Below, piece after piece: positions 45,178 to 54,145 of a stretch of DNA of 64,000 nt. The position numbers and the translations under genes were made by a program. The notes below the pieces were generated by a model. It saw nothing but the letters and a program-made list of their open reading frames with translations. It was not told the origin of the DNA and did no database searches. This DNA comes from Aliiroseovarius halocynthiae (GTDB lineage Bacteria > Pseudomonadota > Alphaproteobacteria > Rhodobacterales > Rhodobacteraceae), in the NCBI RefSeq assembly GCF_007004645.1, contig NZ_ML660019.1:330437-394436 (forward strand), read 5' to 3'. Every line of letters starts with the position of its first letter. Positions within the stretch are counted from its first letter, which is position 1.

Positions 45178-46758
45178 ATGGACCTGATCGACGATCCCCA
45201 GCCGGGTGAAAACGCCCCAGAGTTTACCGTTTCCGAGATCTCGGGCGCGGTGAAGAAGACCATCGAAGGTGCGTTTGGCCGTGTGCGTGTGCGCGGCGAA
45301 GTCGGGCGCGTGATGCTGGCCCGTTCGGGTCACTTGTATTTCGACGTGAAAGACGACCGGTCCGTGATCGCGGCGGTCAGCTGGAAAGGGCAGGTCAGCC
45401 GCCTGTCGATCATGCCGGAAGAAGGGATGGAGGTCATCGTCTCGGGCAAGATCACAACTTTTGGCAGCCAGTCCAAATACCAGATCAACGTGGATGACGT
45501 TGTGGTCGCGGGCGAAGGCGCGTTGATGGCGATGTTGGAAAAACGCAAGAAAGCGCTGGCCGCCGAGGGTCTTTTTGCCCCCGAACGCAAGAAAAAGATC
45601 CCTTTCCTGCCCGAGGTGATCGGGGTTGTGACCTCGCCTTCAGGTGCGGTCATCCGCGATATTCTGCACCGGCTGCGCGACCGCTTTCCGCGTAAGGTTC
45701 TGATTTGGCCCGTTGCTGTTCAAGGGGACGCCTGTGCCCCACAAGTTGCCGCCGCAATCGAAGGTTTCAACCGCATGACACCGGGCGGAGCACTGCCGAG
45801 ACCTGATTTGCTCATCGTAGCGCGCGGTGGTGGCTCGATCGAGGATTTGTGGGGCTTTAACGAAGAGATCGTGGCGCGGGCTGCTGCCAGTTCGGACATC
45901 CCTCTGATTTCGGCGGTGGGTCACGAGACCGATACGACGCTGATCGACTTTGTGTCTGACCTGCGCGCGCCAACGCCCACTGCCGCTGCCGAGCACGCCG
46001 TTCCGGTTCGGCTGGAGCTTCTGGCGTGGACCGAAGAACAAGGCACCCGCCTAACCCGTGCGTTAGAGCAGGGCGTTAACCAACGTAGTCAGCGTTTGCG
46101 CGACCTGTCCCGCGCCTTACCCCGCGCGGATAGCTTGTTGGACGGACCGCGCCAGCGACTGGACACGGCGGGTCTGAAGCTCCCCATTACCTTGACCCAG
46201 ATGACACAGGCGCGGCGGGTGAAACTCAGCGAAGCTTCGGCTGGGTTGCGCCCTCGCGCCCTGACAGCTCGCCTTGCGCCGTTGCGTGAAAAGCTGGCAA
46301 CGGCAACCAGCCGGCTCGGTCCGGGTCTGTCACGTGGCACCGCTCAGCATCGACGCGAGCTTGACCGTTTGGCCGCGCGATTGGATTCGGGGCGCATTGC
46401 ACAGGCCAATCAGCAGCGAAATCAAGCGCTTCTGGACGCATCTGCTCGGCTGGACAACGCCTATCTATCTGCCGTCACGCGTCAGAAAGACCGTTTGGCC
46501 GCGCTCGAGAGGATGCGTCAGACGCTTGGCTATACCGAGACACTGAAACGCGGCTATGCGGTTGTGCGTGGCGACGGCGATGTGGTGACGACGCAGGATG
46601 CCGCCAGCAAGGCCAAGGCGTTGGAGATCGAGTTCGCAGATGGCCGATTGGCGCTGGATGGATCCGGGTCTACCCCTGCCACAACGGCTCCGACACCCAA
46701 ACCTGCCCGCAAAGCAAAGCCTAAGAAAGACGCCCCGGATCAAGGGTCACTTTTCTAA
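45178..46758 (+). CDS. xseA: exodeoxyribonuclease VII large subunit
   Basis: A 526-residue nuclease subunit that degrades single-stranded DNA. It has an N-terminal OB fold (FTVSEISGAVKKTIEGAFG), a nuclease domain with GVVTSPSGAVIRDILHRL and IVARGGGSIEDLWGFNEE, then a long coiled-coil C-terminal half of basic helices. Length is slightly over the usual 450 because of a longer coiled-coil and a low-complexity C-terminal tail (PATTAPTPKPARKAKPKK). ATG 45178 follows the GRDP stop by one base; an upstream frame from 45136 is rejected. Confidence 0.93.
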   Translation: MDLIDDPQPGENAPEFTVSEISGAVKKTIEGAFGRVRVRGEVGRVMLARSGHLYFDVKDDRSVIAAVSWKGQVSRLSIMPEEGMEVIVSGKITTFGSQSKYQINVDDVVVAGEGALMAMLEKRKKALAAEGLFAPERKKKIPFLPEVIGVVTSPSGAVIRDILHRLRDRFPRKVLIWPVAVQGDACAPQVAAAIEGFNRMTPGGALPRPDLLIVARGGGSIEDLWGFNEEIVARAAASSDIPLISAVGHETDTTLIDFVSDLRAPTPTAAAEHAVPVRLELLAWTEEQGTRLTRALEQGVNQRSQRLRDLSRALPRADSLLDGPRQRLDTAGLKLPITLTQMTQARRVKLSEASAGLRPRALTARLAPLREKLATATSRLGPGLSRGTAQHRRELDRLAARLDSGRIAQANQQRNQALLDASARLDNAYLSAVTRQKDRLAALERMRQTLGYTETLKRGYAVVRGDGDVVTTQDAASKAKALEIEFADGRLALDGSGSTPATTAPTPKPARKAKPKKDAPDQGSLF

Positions 46759-46761
46759 GCT

Positions 46762-47724
46762 CTAAGTCTTATTTTTTCGTGATCCAGGCCTGCCTTGCGG
46801 TTTGCCGCCCGGGTTCCGATCGCGTGACCCGCCGCCACCAAAGCTCTTGCCTGTCGGGCGTTGCCCCGGTTTTCCTCCAGAACGCCCAGTGCCCTTGAAT
46901 GCGGGCTTGGCGCCCGGTTTGCTCCCATGTTTGCCACGTGGGATCTCAGCTCGTTTACGAACGGGTGCTTTTGCTGGGGCTTCCATGCCCAATTGTTCCC
47001 GCACAACGCGTTGGCGGATCTCTTCGACTTCGCCGGATTTCAGCTCTCCCAGTTGGAACGGGCCATAACTGACGCGCAGCAGGCGGTTCACTGACAGGCC
47101 GATCGCCTCCATCGCGCGGCGAATCTCGCGGTTTTTGCCTTCACGAATGCTGATGGTCAGCCACGCATTCGCGCCCTGCTGCCGATCAAGCGAGATCGAC
47201 ATGGGCTGGAAGCGTTCGCCATCCACCGTGATTCCCTTGCGGACCGGTGCCAGCATGTCGTCCGTTGGCTTGCCCTTCACACGCACGCGGTATTTGCGGG
47301 TCCACCCGGTCGACGGCAGCTCTAGCTTGCGCTTTACGCCACCGTCATTGGTCAGAAGAAGCAACCCTTCCGAGTTCAAATCCAAGCGCCCCACGCTCAT
47401 CACGCGCGGCATATCCTCGGGCAGTTTGTCAAAGACGGTTTCGCGGCCTTTTTCGTCTTTGGCGGTGGTCACCAGCCCAGTGGGCTTGTGATACAGCCAA
47501 ATGCGCGGCGGCTCGGGCTCGGCCACGGGTTTGTCATCCACAAGGATCTTGTCCTTGGGGGTCACGTTCAGAGCTGGGCTGTCGATCACCTTGCCGTTGA
47601 CGCTGACGCGTCCGGCTTCGATCATGCGTTCAGCGTCGCGGCGGCTGGCAATGCCGGCGCGCGACAGCACTTTGGCGATCCGGTCGCCGGCTGGTGTCTG
47701 GGTGGGGGTGGGTTTATCCGTCAT
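46762..47724 (-). CDS. RluB/RsuA-family pseudouridine synthase
   Basis: A 320-residue synthase. An N-terminal S4 domain (IAKVLSRAGIASRRDAERMI) leads to the catalytic domain with D115 in GRLDLNSEGLLLL. RluB (large-subunit rRNA) is favoured by the S4 form but RsuA-type action is possible. Residues about 265-320 form a low-complexity tail rich in Gly, Lys, Arg and Pro, as in several alphaproteobacterial members. Convergent with xseA, 3 bases between the stops. Confidence 0.9.
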   Translation of the reverse strand: MTDKPTPTQTPAGDRIAKVLSRAGIASRRDAERMIEAGRVSVNGKVIDSPALNVTPKDKILVDDKPVAEPEPPRIWLYHKPTGLVTTAKDEKGRETVFDKLPEDMPRVMSVGRLDLNSEGLLLLTNDGGVKRKLELPSTGWTRKYRVRVKGKPTDDMLAPVRKGITVDGERFQPMSISLDRQQGANAWLTISIREGKNREIRRAMEAIGLSVNRLLRVSYGPFQLGELKSGEVEEIRQRVVREQLGMEAPAKAPVRKRAEIPRGKHGSKPGAKPAFKGTGRSGGKPGQRPTGKSFGGGGSRDRNPGGKPQGRPGSRKNKT

Positions 47725-47796
47725 ACCCCCGGCATACCTTGCGCCACCGGAAAGGGGAAGCCTTGGCAATCGCGGGCAGGGCAGGCATGAAGGGGC

Positions 47797-48249
47797 ATGA
47801 CCCGTTTCAAAAGCCATATGGACACCGCCTTGGCCGAGGCCAGCGCTGCTGCAACACGCGGCGAGGTTCCCGTGGGTGCCGTGCTGGTTGCGCCGGACGG
47901 TCATGTGGTCGCGCAGGCGGGCAACCGAACCCGCGAATTGAACGACCCAACGGCCCATGCCGAAATCCTTGTGATCCGCGAAGGCTGCACGCGCGCAGGA
48001 TCAGAACGCTTGCCGGGTTATGACCTTTACGTCACGCTTGAACCATGCCCCATGTGCGCCACGGCCATTTCGGCGGCGCGGATCCGGCGCGTATATTATG
48101 CTGCTGCCGATCCAAAATCGGGTGGCGTGGCGCAAGGTCCGCGCATTTTCAGCCACCCGCAATGCCACCATGTGCCCGAGGTTTATGACGGCATCGGTGC
48201 GGGTGAAGCTGAACAGATCCTAAGGGATTTTTTCGCTGCGCGACGGTGA
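47797..48249 (+). CDS. tadA: tRNA-specific adenosine deaminase
   Basis: A 150-residue zinc deaminase that makes inosine at tRNA-Arg position 34. Zinc ligands are H54, C84 and C87 (HAEILV and LEPCPMC), and the proton shuttle is E56. ATG 47797 is used; an internal ATG at 47818 is a possible later start. Divergent from the pseudouridine synthase gene, 72 bases between the starts. Confidence 0.94.
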   Translation: MTRFKSHMDTALAEASAAATRGEVPVGAVLVAPDGHVVAQAGNRTRELNDPTAHAEILVIREGCTRAGSERLPGYDLYVTLEPCPMCATAISAARIRRVYYAAADPKSGGVAQGPRIFSHPQCHHVPEVYDGIGAGEAEQILRDFFAARR

Positions 48250-48252
48250 CGC

Positions 48253-48951
48253 CTAAATCGTGATCGGCTTCAGAAGCTCAGGCTCTATAACATTCACATT
48301 CGGTAGGGCTGCGATCAGTTCATCCGCGGATTGTGCAAGAATGGGGAATGTCTTGTAGTGGCAGGGAATCACGGTTTTGAAATCGAAATACCGATTTGCC
48401 GCATAAGCTGCCCGCGCCATGTCCATTGTATAGTGTCCACCGGCGCACAGAATGCCGATATCGGGTTTGTGCAGATCCCCCATCCATTCCATATCCGCCA
48501 TGATGTCGGTGTCGCCTGACAAATAGATCACGTGACCTTCGCCAGCGATCATGAACCCGGTCTCGGACCCCGCACAAAGGGGACGATCACCGCCGAGATA
48601 GTCGAAACTTGAAGAATGCGAGGCATTGACCATCGTGACCTTCGCACCATTCAGATCGACGGTGCCGCCTTTCCCAAAGCCCAACGTCTCGATCCCATCT
48701 TCTTTGCCCCAGAACGTGGCCAGCTCGTGAATGGCGACAATCGGAATACCCTTTTCTTTCGCAATCGAAAGTGTGGATGCCGCATGATCCCCGTGTCCGT
48801 GTGTGATCAGGATGTGAGTCGCGCCATCGATTGCCTCGTCCCGCCTGTCTTCGGGAAAGATCGGGCTTCTGTCCAACCAGGGGTCAATCAAAAGCACGGC
48901 CCCTTCGATTTCGATCCGAAAACCTGCGTGGCCTAGAAATGTGATTTGCAT
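48253..48951 (-). CDS. UPF0173 metal-dependent hydrolase (MBL fold)
   Basis: A 232-residue metallo-beta-lactamase fold protein. The motif HGHGDHA (51-57) binds two metals, and GDTDIMADMEWM and ICAGGHYTM complete the site. UPF0173 proteins are related to lactonases of unknown physiological substrate. Convergent with tadA (3 bases). ATG at 48951. Confidence 0.88.
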   Translation of the reverse strand: MQITFLGHAGFRIEIEGAVLLIDPWLDRSPIFPEDRRDEAIDGATHILITHGHGDHAASTLSIAKEKGIPIVAIHELATFWGKEDGIETLGFGKGGTVDLNGAKVTMVNASHSSSFDYLGGDRPLCAGSETGFMIAGEGHVIYLSGDTDIMADMEWMGDLHKPDIGILCAGGHYTMDMARAAYAANRYFDFKTVIPCHYKTFPILAQSADELIAALPNVNVIEPELLKPITI

Positions 48952-49102
48952 AAGAAGCCTCTCTTTTCATCATTCGGGCTGACAGTAACAGCAAAATCAA
49001 GCCTGTCACCCATGAGGCGATGGTGCAGCAGGTGCACATGGCTTGCGGGCACGTCTCGCGCGCGTTAAACGACTGGTCGAAACATGAGCCCGGGAGCCCC
49101 CC

Positions 49103-49390
49103 ATGTCCATCGACACAGAAACCGCGCGCAAGGTTGCGCATCTGGCCCGCATCAAGGTCGAAGACGACCGCCTGCCTGAACTGGCTGAGAACTTCAATGC
49201 GATCCTCGGATTTATCGAGCAGTTGAATGAAGTCGATGTCGACGGCGTCGAGCCGATGACCTCGGTGACGCCGATGCGTCTGAAACGCCGTGAAGATGTG
49301 GTGACCGATGGCAATATGCCGGAAAAAATCTTGTCCAACGCGCCCGATGCGCGCGAAGGCTTCTTTGCTGTGCCGAAGGTGGTTGAGTGA
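49103..49390 (+). CDS. gatC: Asp-tRNA(Asn)/Glu-tRNA(Gln) amidotransferase subunit C
   Basis: A 95-residue small subunit that wraps and stabilises the GatA-GatB amidotransferase. The helix [19 protein letters not shown] and the [12 protein letters not shown] segment are typical. Followed immediately by gatA (start at the last base of the gatC stop). gatB is not in the window. Confidence 0.94.
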   Translation: MSIDTETARKVAHLARIKVEDDRLPELAENFNAILGFIEQLNEVDVDGVEPMTSVTPMRLKRREDVVTDGNMPEKILSNAPDAREGFFAVPKVVE

Positions 49391-50871
49391 TGACTGAGCT
49401 GAACAAACTGACGATTGCCGATGCCCGTGACGCGCTGCGCAAGGGCGATGTGACCTCGGCCGAGATCACCGAGGCTTGCCTGACCGAAATCGAAGGCGCA
49501 GATGCGCTGGGCGCGTTCGTTCACAACACGCCGGACTTGGCGCGTGAGCAGGCGAAAGCTGCGGATGCACGTCTTCAGGCGGGTGATGCGCCTGCCATGT
49601 GCGGCATTCCGCTGGGCATCAAGGACCTGTTCTGCACCAAGGGTGTGCCCTCGCAGGCGGCCTCGAAAATCCTGGAGGGCTTTACGCCGGAATACGAATC
49701 GACCGTCAGCCAGAATTTGCTGGATGCAGGCACGGTGATGCTGGGCAAGCTGAACATGGACGAATTCGCCATGGGCTCGTCGAACGAGACGTCGGTTTAC
49801 GGCAATGCGGTGAACCCGTGGAAAGTGGACGATCGTCAGTTGACGCCGGGTGGTAGCTCGGGTGGATCGGCATCCGCCGTGGCAGCTGATCTGTGTCTGG
49901 CTGCGACTGGCACCGATACAGGCGGATCCATCCGTCAGCCTGCCGCCTTCACCGGCATCACCGGCATCAAGCCCACCTATGGCCGCTGCTCGCGCTGGGG
50001 TGTTGTGGCTTTTGCCTCGTCGCTGGATCAGGCTGGTCCGATGACCAAGTCGGTGCGTGACGCGGCCATCATGTTGGAAGCCATGTGTGGCCATGACATG
50101 AAAGATTCGACCAGCGCGGACATTCCGGTGCCGAATTTTGAAGCCATGCTGACGGGCGACATCAAAGGCAAGAAAATCGGGATCCCGAAAGAATACCGCA
50201 TGGAGGGCATGCCCGCCGAGATCGAAAAGCTTTGGGCCGATGGGGCCGACATGCTGCGCGATGCAGGGGCCGAGATCGTCGATATCTCGCTGCCGCATAC
50301 CAAATACGCGCTGCCTGCCTATTATGTGATTGCTCCGGCTGAAGCTTCGTCGAACCTCGCCCGCTATGACGGCGTGAAATACGGCCACCGCGCCAAGCTG
50401 GAAGCGGGGGATGGCATCGACGAGATGTACGCCAAAACCCGCGCTGAAGGCTTCGGTGACGAGGTGCAGCGCCGCGTGATGATCGGCACTTATGTGCTGT
50501 CGGCTGGCTTCTATGATGCCTATTACAACCGTGCCCGTCGCGTGCGCGCGTTGATCAAGAAAGACTTCGACGATGTCTTTGCGGCTGGCGTTGACGCCAT
50601 CCTGACCCCGGCTACGCCATCGGCGGCCTTTGGTCTGGGCGAGATGGAGAATGCTGACCCGGTCAAAATGTACCTGAACGACGTGTTCACCGTGACCGTA
50701 AACCTTGCTGGCCTGCCCGGCATCTCGATCCCTGCAGGATTGGATGCGCAGGGTCTGCCCCTCGGTCTGCAGCTGATCGGCCGCCCGTGGGAAGAAGGCG
50801 ATCTGCTGAATATCGCGCACGAGGTTGAGGCCCGTGCAGGCTTTGTGGCGAAGCCGTCGAAATGGTGGTAA
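49390..50871 (+). CDS. gatA: Asp-tRNA(Asn)/Glu-tRNA(Gln) amidotransferase subunit A
   Basis: A 493-residue amidase-signature enzyme that generates ammonia from glutamine to convert Glu-tRNA(Gln) or Asp-tRNA(Asn). The Ser-cisSer-Lys set is present: GIKDLFC (lysine), [10 protein letters not shown] (serines) and [12 protein letters not shown]. The ATG at 49390 follows the gatC stop. Length is typical. Confidence 0.96.
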   Translation: MTELNKLTIADARDALRKGDVTSAEITEACLTEIEGADALGAFVHNTPDLAREQAKAADARLQAGDAPAMCGIPLGIKDLFCTKGVPSQAASKILEGFTPEYESTVSQNLLDAGTVMLGKLNMDEFAMGSSNETSVYGNAVNPWKVDDRQLTPGGSSGGSASAVAADLCLAATGTDTGGSIRQPAAFTGITGIKPTYGRCSRWGVVAFASSLDQAGPMTKSVRDAAIMLEAMCGHDMKDSTSADIPVPNFEAMLTGDIKGKKIGIPKEYRMEGMPAEIEKLWADGADMLRDAGAEIVDISLPHTKYALPAYYVIAPAEASSNLARYDGVKYGHRAKLEAGDGIDEMYAKTRAEGFGDEVQRRVMIGTYVLSAGFYDAYYNRARRVRALIKKDFDDVFAAGVDAILTPATPSAAFGLGEMENADPVKMYLNDVFTVTVNLAGLPGISIPAGLDAQGLPLGLQLIGRPWEEGDLLNIAHEVEARAGFVAKPSKWW

Positions 50872-50913
50872 AACGCGCTTTGATGGCGTGAGAGAACCCA
50901 AAGGAGCCCCGCG

Positions 50914-51624
50914 ATGCGTATCACTATTGGACTTGCCGTTCTTGGCCTGATGGCTGGATGTGTCGCGCCCCTTCCGGACAGTAGATCCCCTGCAAATGTG
51001 GGGGCTCAGCCGGCTGCTGGGACAGGTGGTCAGCCTCTTTCGGCCTTTGGGCAAGGCAGTTCTGTAGACGCGGTGCCCACCGCCGTGTCCGAGGCCGCAA
51101 CCATCTCGGACGAACAGGATTTCAGTGCCGTATCGTCGCGTGAAAGCATTGAGAGCGATGCGGCACGTCTGCAGGGCTATCGTGCGAATTACCAACAGGT
51201 GCAGCCCGAAGCAGTTCCGGATCGCCCGGCGAGCAGTTCGACCTCGATCGTTCAGTTCGCGTTGTCCACGACCAATTCGGTTGGGCAGTCAGTATACCAA
51301 CGCTCTTCCCTATCTGGTGCAGCCCGTGCTCAGCGTAATTGCTCTCGCTACACCTCGGCTGATTTCGCTCAGATTGCGTTCTTGGAAGCTGGTGGCCCGA
51401 AGCGGGACCGCTATGGGATTGACCCAGACGGCGACGGATTTGCCTGCGGTTGGAACCCGGCACCTTTCCGAGCCGCTCGTGGGGGGGCAATTACGGCTGT
51501 GCCAACTAGTGCGGAAGCCGTCAGCTCTTCGGAGTTGGAGGCCATCGGCATTCCCGCCGGGCCTGCACCTCAGGCTACTCCGGTGCCGCTGCCTGGTAAT
51601 CCACTGAACATTTCCACCGAGTGA
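50914..51624 (+). CDS. lipoprotein with Excalibur-like C-terminal domain
   Basis: A 236-residue protein. The lipobox LMAGC places lipid-modified C16 after a 15-residue signal. A long Ser/Ala/Pro-rich linker follows, then (about 140-180) CSRYTSADFAQIAFLEAGGP and the DPDGDGFACGW loop, which resembles the calcium-binding Excalibur domain found near nucleases. It sits 42 bases after gatA and overlaps the amidase gene by one base, so a cell-wall-linked role is plausible. The family is not named. Confidence 0.65.
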   Translation: MRITIGLAVLGLMAGCVAPLPDSRSPANVGAQPAAGTGGQPLSAFGQGSSVDAVPTAVSEAATISDEQDFSAVSSRESIESDAARLQGYRANYQQVQPEAVPDRPASSSTSIVQFALSTTNSVGQSVYQRSSLSGAARAQRNCSRYTSADFAQIAFLEAGGPKRDRYGIDPDGDGFACGWNPAPFRAARGGAITAVPTSAEAVSSSELEAIGIPAGPAPQATPVPLPGNPLNISTE

Positions 51625-52310
51625 TGCAGCCCATCGCGCATCCATCCCCGAATTTCGGCCCGCGCCGGGAGGGGTTGGAGTCGTCTCTGATTGTCCTGCA
51701 CTATACTGCGATGCAAGATCCCAAGGCCGCATTGGAGCGCCTGTGTGATCCCGCACACGAGGTATCTGCCCACTACCTGATCCATCGTGACGGGCGGCTG
51801 TTTCAGCTGGTCCCGGAAGAGATGCGCGCTTGGCATGCAGGGGCGGGGTTTTGGGGCGGTCTGGACGACATCAATTCCCGCTCGATTGGCATCGAGTTGG
51901 ACAATGATGGGGCATCCCCGTTTTCCGAGCCACAGATGGCCACGCTAGAGTCGGTGTTGCCCCAGATTATGCAGCGGTGGCGTATCGCGCCTGTGGGTGT
52001 GATTGGTCATAGCGACATGGCGCCTGCGCGGAAGTCCGACCCCGGACGACGTTTCGACTGGGCGCGCTTGGCACGACAGGGATTGTCGATTTGGCCCGAG
52101 GGAAGCGATGTGACTGTCGATACCGAGCGCTTTCTAAGCCTGCTCGCGCGCGTTGGCTATCCCATTTCAGATGGGCTGAATCCAGTGCTGCGGGCATTTC
52201 GTCAGCGGTTCCGCCCGTGGCAACACGGGGTGTTGGATGCTCGTGATATGGGGATTGCTGAAGACCTTGCCACGCGCTTCGGCGTTGACCGCCCTGTTCC
52301 CATCGCCTAA
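51624..52310 (+). CDS. N-acetylmuramoyl-L-alanine amidase (AmiD-like)
   Basis: About 228 residues. The amidase_2 fold is shown by the zinc-binding VLHYTAM (H26), AWHAG, and the C-terminal GHSDMAPARKSDPG with the third ligand and a catalytic lysine. It cuts the lactyl-amide bond of peptidoglycan. A C-terminal helical region (about 180-228) resembles a peptidoglycan-binding domain. No signal peptide is obvious, so location is uncertain. ATG 51624 overlaps the lipoprotein stop. Confidence 0.88.
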   Translation: MQPIAHPSPNFGPRREGLESSLIVLHYTAMQDPKAALERLCDPAHEVSAHYLIHRDGRLFQLVPEEMRAWHAGAGFWGGLDDINSRSIGIELDNDGASPFSEPQMATLESVLPQIMQRWRIAPVGVIGHSDMAPARKSDPGRRFDWARLARQGLSIWPEGSDVTVDTERFLSLLARVGYPISDGLNPVLRAFRQRFRPWQHGVLDARDMGIAEDLATRFGVDRPVPIA

Positions 52311-52319
52311 GTCCAGCCC

Positions 52320-52712
52320 TGCGCGGATGGCTGGATGACCGCGGGTGACTGTCGGGGCTTGCTTCGGCGTGACGCGAGGAAAGTCCGGACTCCACAAGGC
52401 AACGGTGCCGGGTAACGCCCGGCCGGGGAAACCCGAGGGACAGCGCCACAGAGAACAGACAGCCTGCGCATGCGCGGGTTATGGTGAAACGGTGGGGTAA
52501 GAGCCCACCGCGCTTCTGGCAACAGCGGCGGCACGGCAAGCCCCACCGGGAGCAATGCCTAATAGGGATCGCGCGGGGGTAACCCCAGGGGTGTCTTGCC
52601 CCGAGCAGATCCGGGTTGGCAGCTTGAACCTGTTGGTAACAGCAGGTCTAGAGGAATGGTCATCCATGGTGGCGACACCAAGACAGAATCCGGCTTACAG
52701 GCCGTCCGCGCA
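52320..52712 (+). ncRNA. rnpB: RNase P RNA (class A)
   Basis: The conserved core GAGGAAAGTCCGGACTCCAC near 52376-52395 and the 3' segment AGAATCCGGCTTACAGG near 52685-52701 are unmistakable for bacterial RNase P RNA. P1 is confirmed by GCGCGGATGGCTGG (52321-52334) pairing with CAGGCCGTCCGCGC (52698-52711), which fixes the ends to within a few bases. It processes the 5' ends of tRNA precursors. The amidase gene ends just upstream. Confidence 0.95.
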
Positions 52713-52805
52713 CATGATTCTTGTCGGTTTCAAAGATTTAGGCCTCCGGCGGGGATATTTGTGACAAGAAAAAGCAGCGGCGCCGAGGATTCCTCTGCTT
52801 TGCGG

Positions 52806-52834
52806 TTGACTCGGGTTGAATTGGCGCTAAAAGG
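52806..52834 (+). promoter_or_regulatory. possible rpmG promoter
   Basis: TTGACT at 52806-52811 is a good -35; the best -10 17 bases downstream is weak (AAAAGG). A GC-rich repeat (GGGCG/CGCCC, about 52857-52872) lies between it and rpmG. Confidence 0.3.
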
Positions 52835-52890
52835 CGGGTTCCAGAGATTTACGCCGGGCGGCATGCGCCCGCCCGATAGGAGCTTTTGTT

Positions 52891-53058
52891 ATGGCGAAGC
52901 CGACCACAATCAAAATCCGCCTGAACTCGACCGCGGATACCGGCCACTTCTATGTGACCAAGAAAAACGCACGCACCATGACCGAGAAAATGGTTGTCAA
53001 AAAGTATGACCCGGTTGTGCGCAAGCACGTTGAATACAAAGAAGGCAAGATCAAGTAA
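52891..53058 (+). CDS. rpmG: 50S ribosomal protein L33
   Basis: A 55-residue ribosomal protein read directly from the sequence: [20 protein letters not shown] followed by TKKNAR and a basic C-terminus ending EGKIK. AGGAG (52878-52882) precedes the ATG. It is the zinc-free (C-minus) form because it has no cysteine pairs. Confidence 0.94.
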   Translation: MAKPTTIKIRLNSTADTGHFYVTKKNARTMTEKMVVKKYDPVVRKHVEYKEGKIK

Positions 53059-53076
53059 GATCGAGTTTCTTTGGGT

Positions 53077-53109
53077 AAAAAGGCCGTCCCGGTTGGGGCG
53101 GCTTTTTTC
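53077..53109 (+). terminator. intrinsic terminator of rpmG
   Basis: GCCGTCCC (53083-53090) pairs with GGGGCGGC (53095-53102; one wobble) across GGTT, followed by TTTTTT. Confidence 0.85.
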
Positions 53110-53309
53110 GTTTCTGGTGTCGGTGGCCACATAGTTTGTCCCTAATGGACATATAGATTGGTATTTCCTAGCAGCACCGCTGACCCTTTCGGAAGAAACG
53201 AACCTTCGGTTAGAGCGCGGGGAAGGGGGAAACGAACCCAAGTCTCCAAATTCAGCGAAGTTGTGGAATGTCCGAGCTGAACAACTCTCACTGAACTTTG
53301 GGTTTGTAT

Positions 53310-53909
53310 TCACGCGGCGTCTAAGAAGATGCCGATCGAGCCTTTGATGTCGACGACGTCTAATTCTCGCCCGAGAACAGCCCGATACATCGGGTCTGTA
53401 AGAACGATCGCCGTTCCTGCGGTTAGCGAGATAAGATGCAGATACAGCAACCTCGGATCCTCGTCAGGTCGCCATCCGCTCAATTGAGCAGCCGTAATAT
53501 CCTCCCATTGCATGGAAGCGAATTTGTCCACAGAGGACTTCAGATCATCCGAAGCGTGTCGCATGACATCTGGATTTCGCAAGATGTGATGATATGCGGC
53601 GTTCTCGGTAGCCCAAAGAACATAGCCGTTCATTGTTTGCCGTAAACGGTCCAAACCCGGCTTTAGGTCTCCTGCCGACTTGCTCGCTTCAATCAGGCGT
53701 TCAACGCCGGCTTGGGCGATTTCCCGTAGTAGATCTGCTTTGTTTGCGAAATGCCGCAGCGGGGCAGCGTGACTGACGTTTAAGTCACGGGCGAGACCTC
53801 GAAGGCTCAGTTTTTCCAAACCCTCTTTGTCCATAACTTCAATTGCCCTCTCTATGAGGGCGTTTCTCAAGTTGCCGTGGTGATATGGGCCAGACACTGT
53901 CCACTCCAA
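53310..53909 (-). CDS. TetR family transcriptional regulator
   Basis: A 199-residue repressor. The N-terminal DNA-binding helices run from about 12-58 (ALIERAIEVMDKEGLEKLSLRGLARDLNVSHAAPLRHFANKADLL). The C-terminal half, ending with TAGTAIVLTDPMYRAVLG, is the ligand-binding dimer domain. It is divergent from the FAD monooxygenase and flanks a strong inverted repeat, the arrangement expected for autoregulation and control of that gene. Confidence 0.88.
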   Translation of the reverse strand: MEWTVSGPYHHGNLRNALIERAIEVMDKEGLEKLSLRGLARDLNVSHAAPLRHFANKADLLREIAQAGVERLIEASKSAGDLKPGLDRLRQTMNGYVLWATENAAYHHILRNPDVMRHASDDLKSSVDKFASMQWEDITAAQLSGWRPDEDPRLLYLHLISLTAGTAIVLTDPMYRAVLGRELDVVDIKGSIGIFLDAA

Positions 53910-54028
53910 AGGTTGATATTAGCGGTTTCGAACGACTGATGTAGTCAATGACTGCATCGAATCTCTTGTGTGTTCTGTCAATCGTTTGCGGGACCGAAGC
54001 TGCCTCTTCCAAAAAGTTTGCCAAAAAA

Positions 54029-54072
54029 TGTTTACATCGACAACATGAATCTTTATGTAGTCGGTGTAAACA
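54029..54072. promoter_or_regulatory. operator of the TetR/FAD monooxygenase pair
   Basis: Arms at 54029-54046 (TGTTTACATCGACAACAT) and 54055-54072 (ATGTAGTCGGTGTAAACA) are inverted repeats with two mismatches over 18 positions, separated by 8 bases, in the divergent promoter region. Confidence 0.75.
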
Positions 54073-54145
54073 TTATCTATTCGGTTAAAAGAGGTCGTTT
54101 TCGATTTGCGAGAGTCGATAACGAGCGAAAGGCAGGAGAAGCCCA

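Noticed and set aside
49006-51195. 729-codon minus-strand ORF across gatC and gatA
   Set aside because: Antisense to strong genes (gatC, gatA) with conserved motifs; its own protein looks like low-order antisense text rich in Arg/His.
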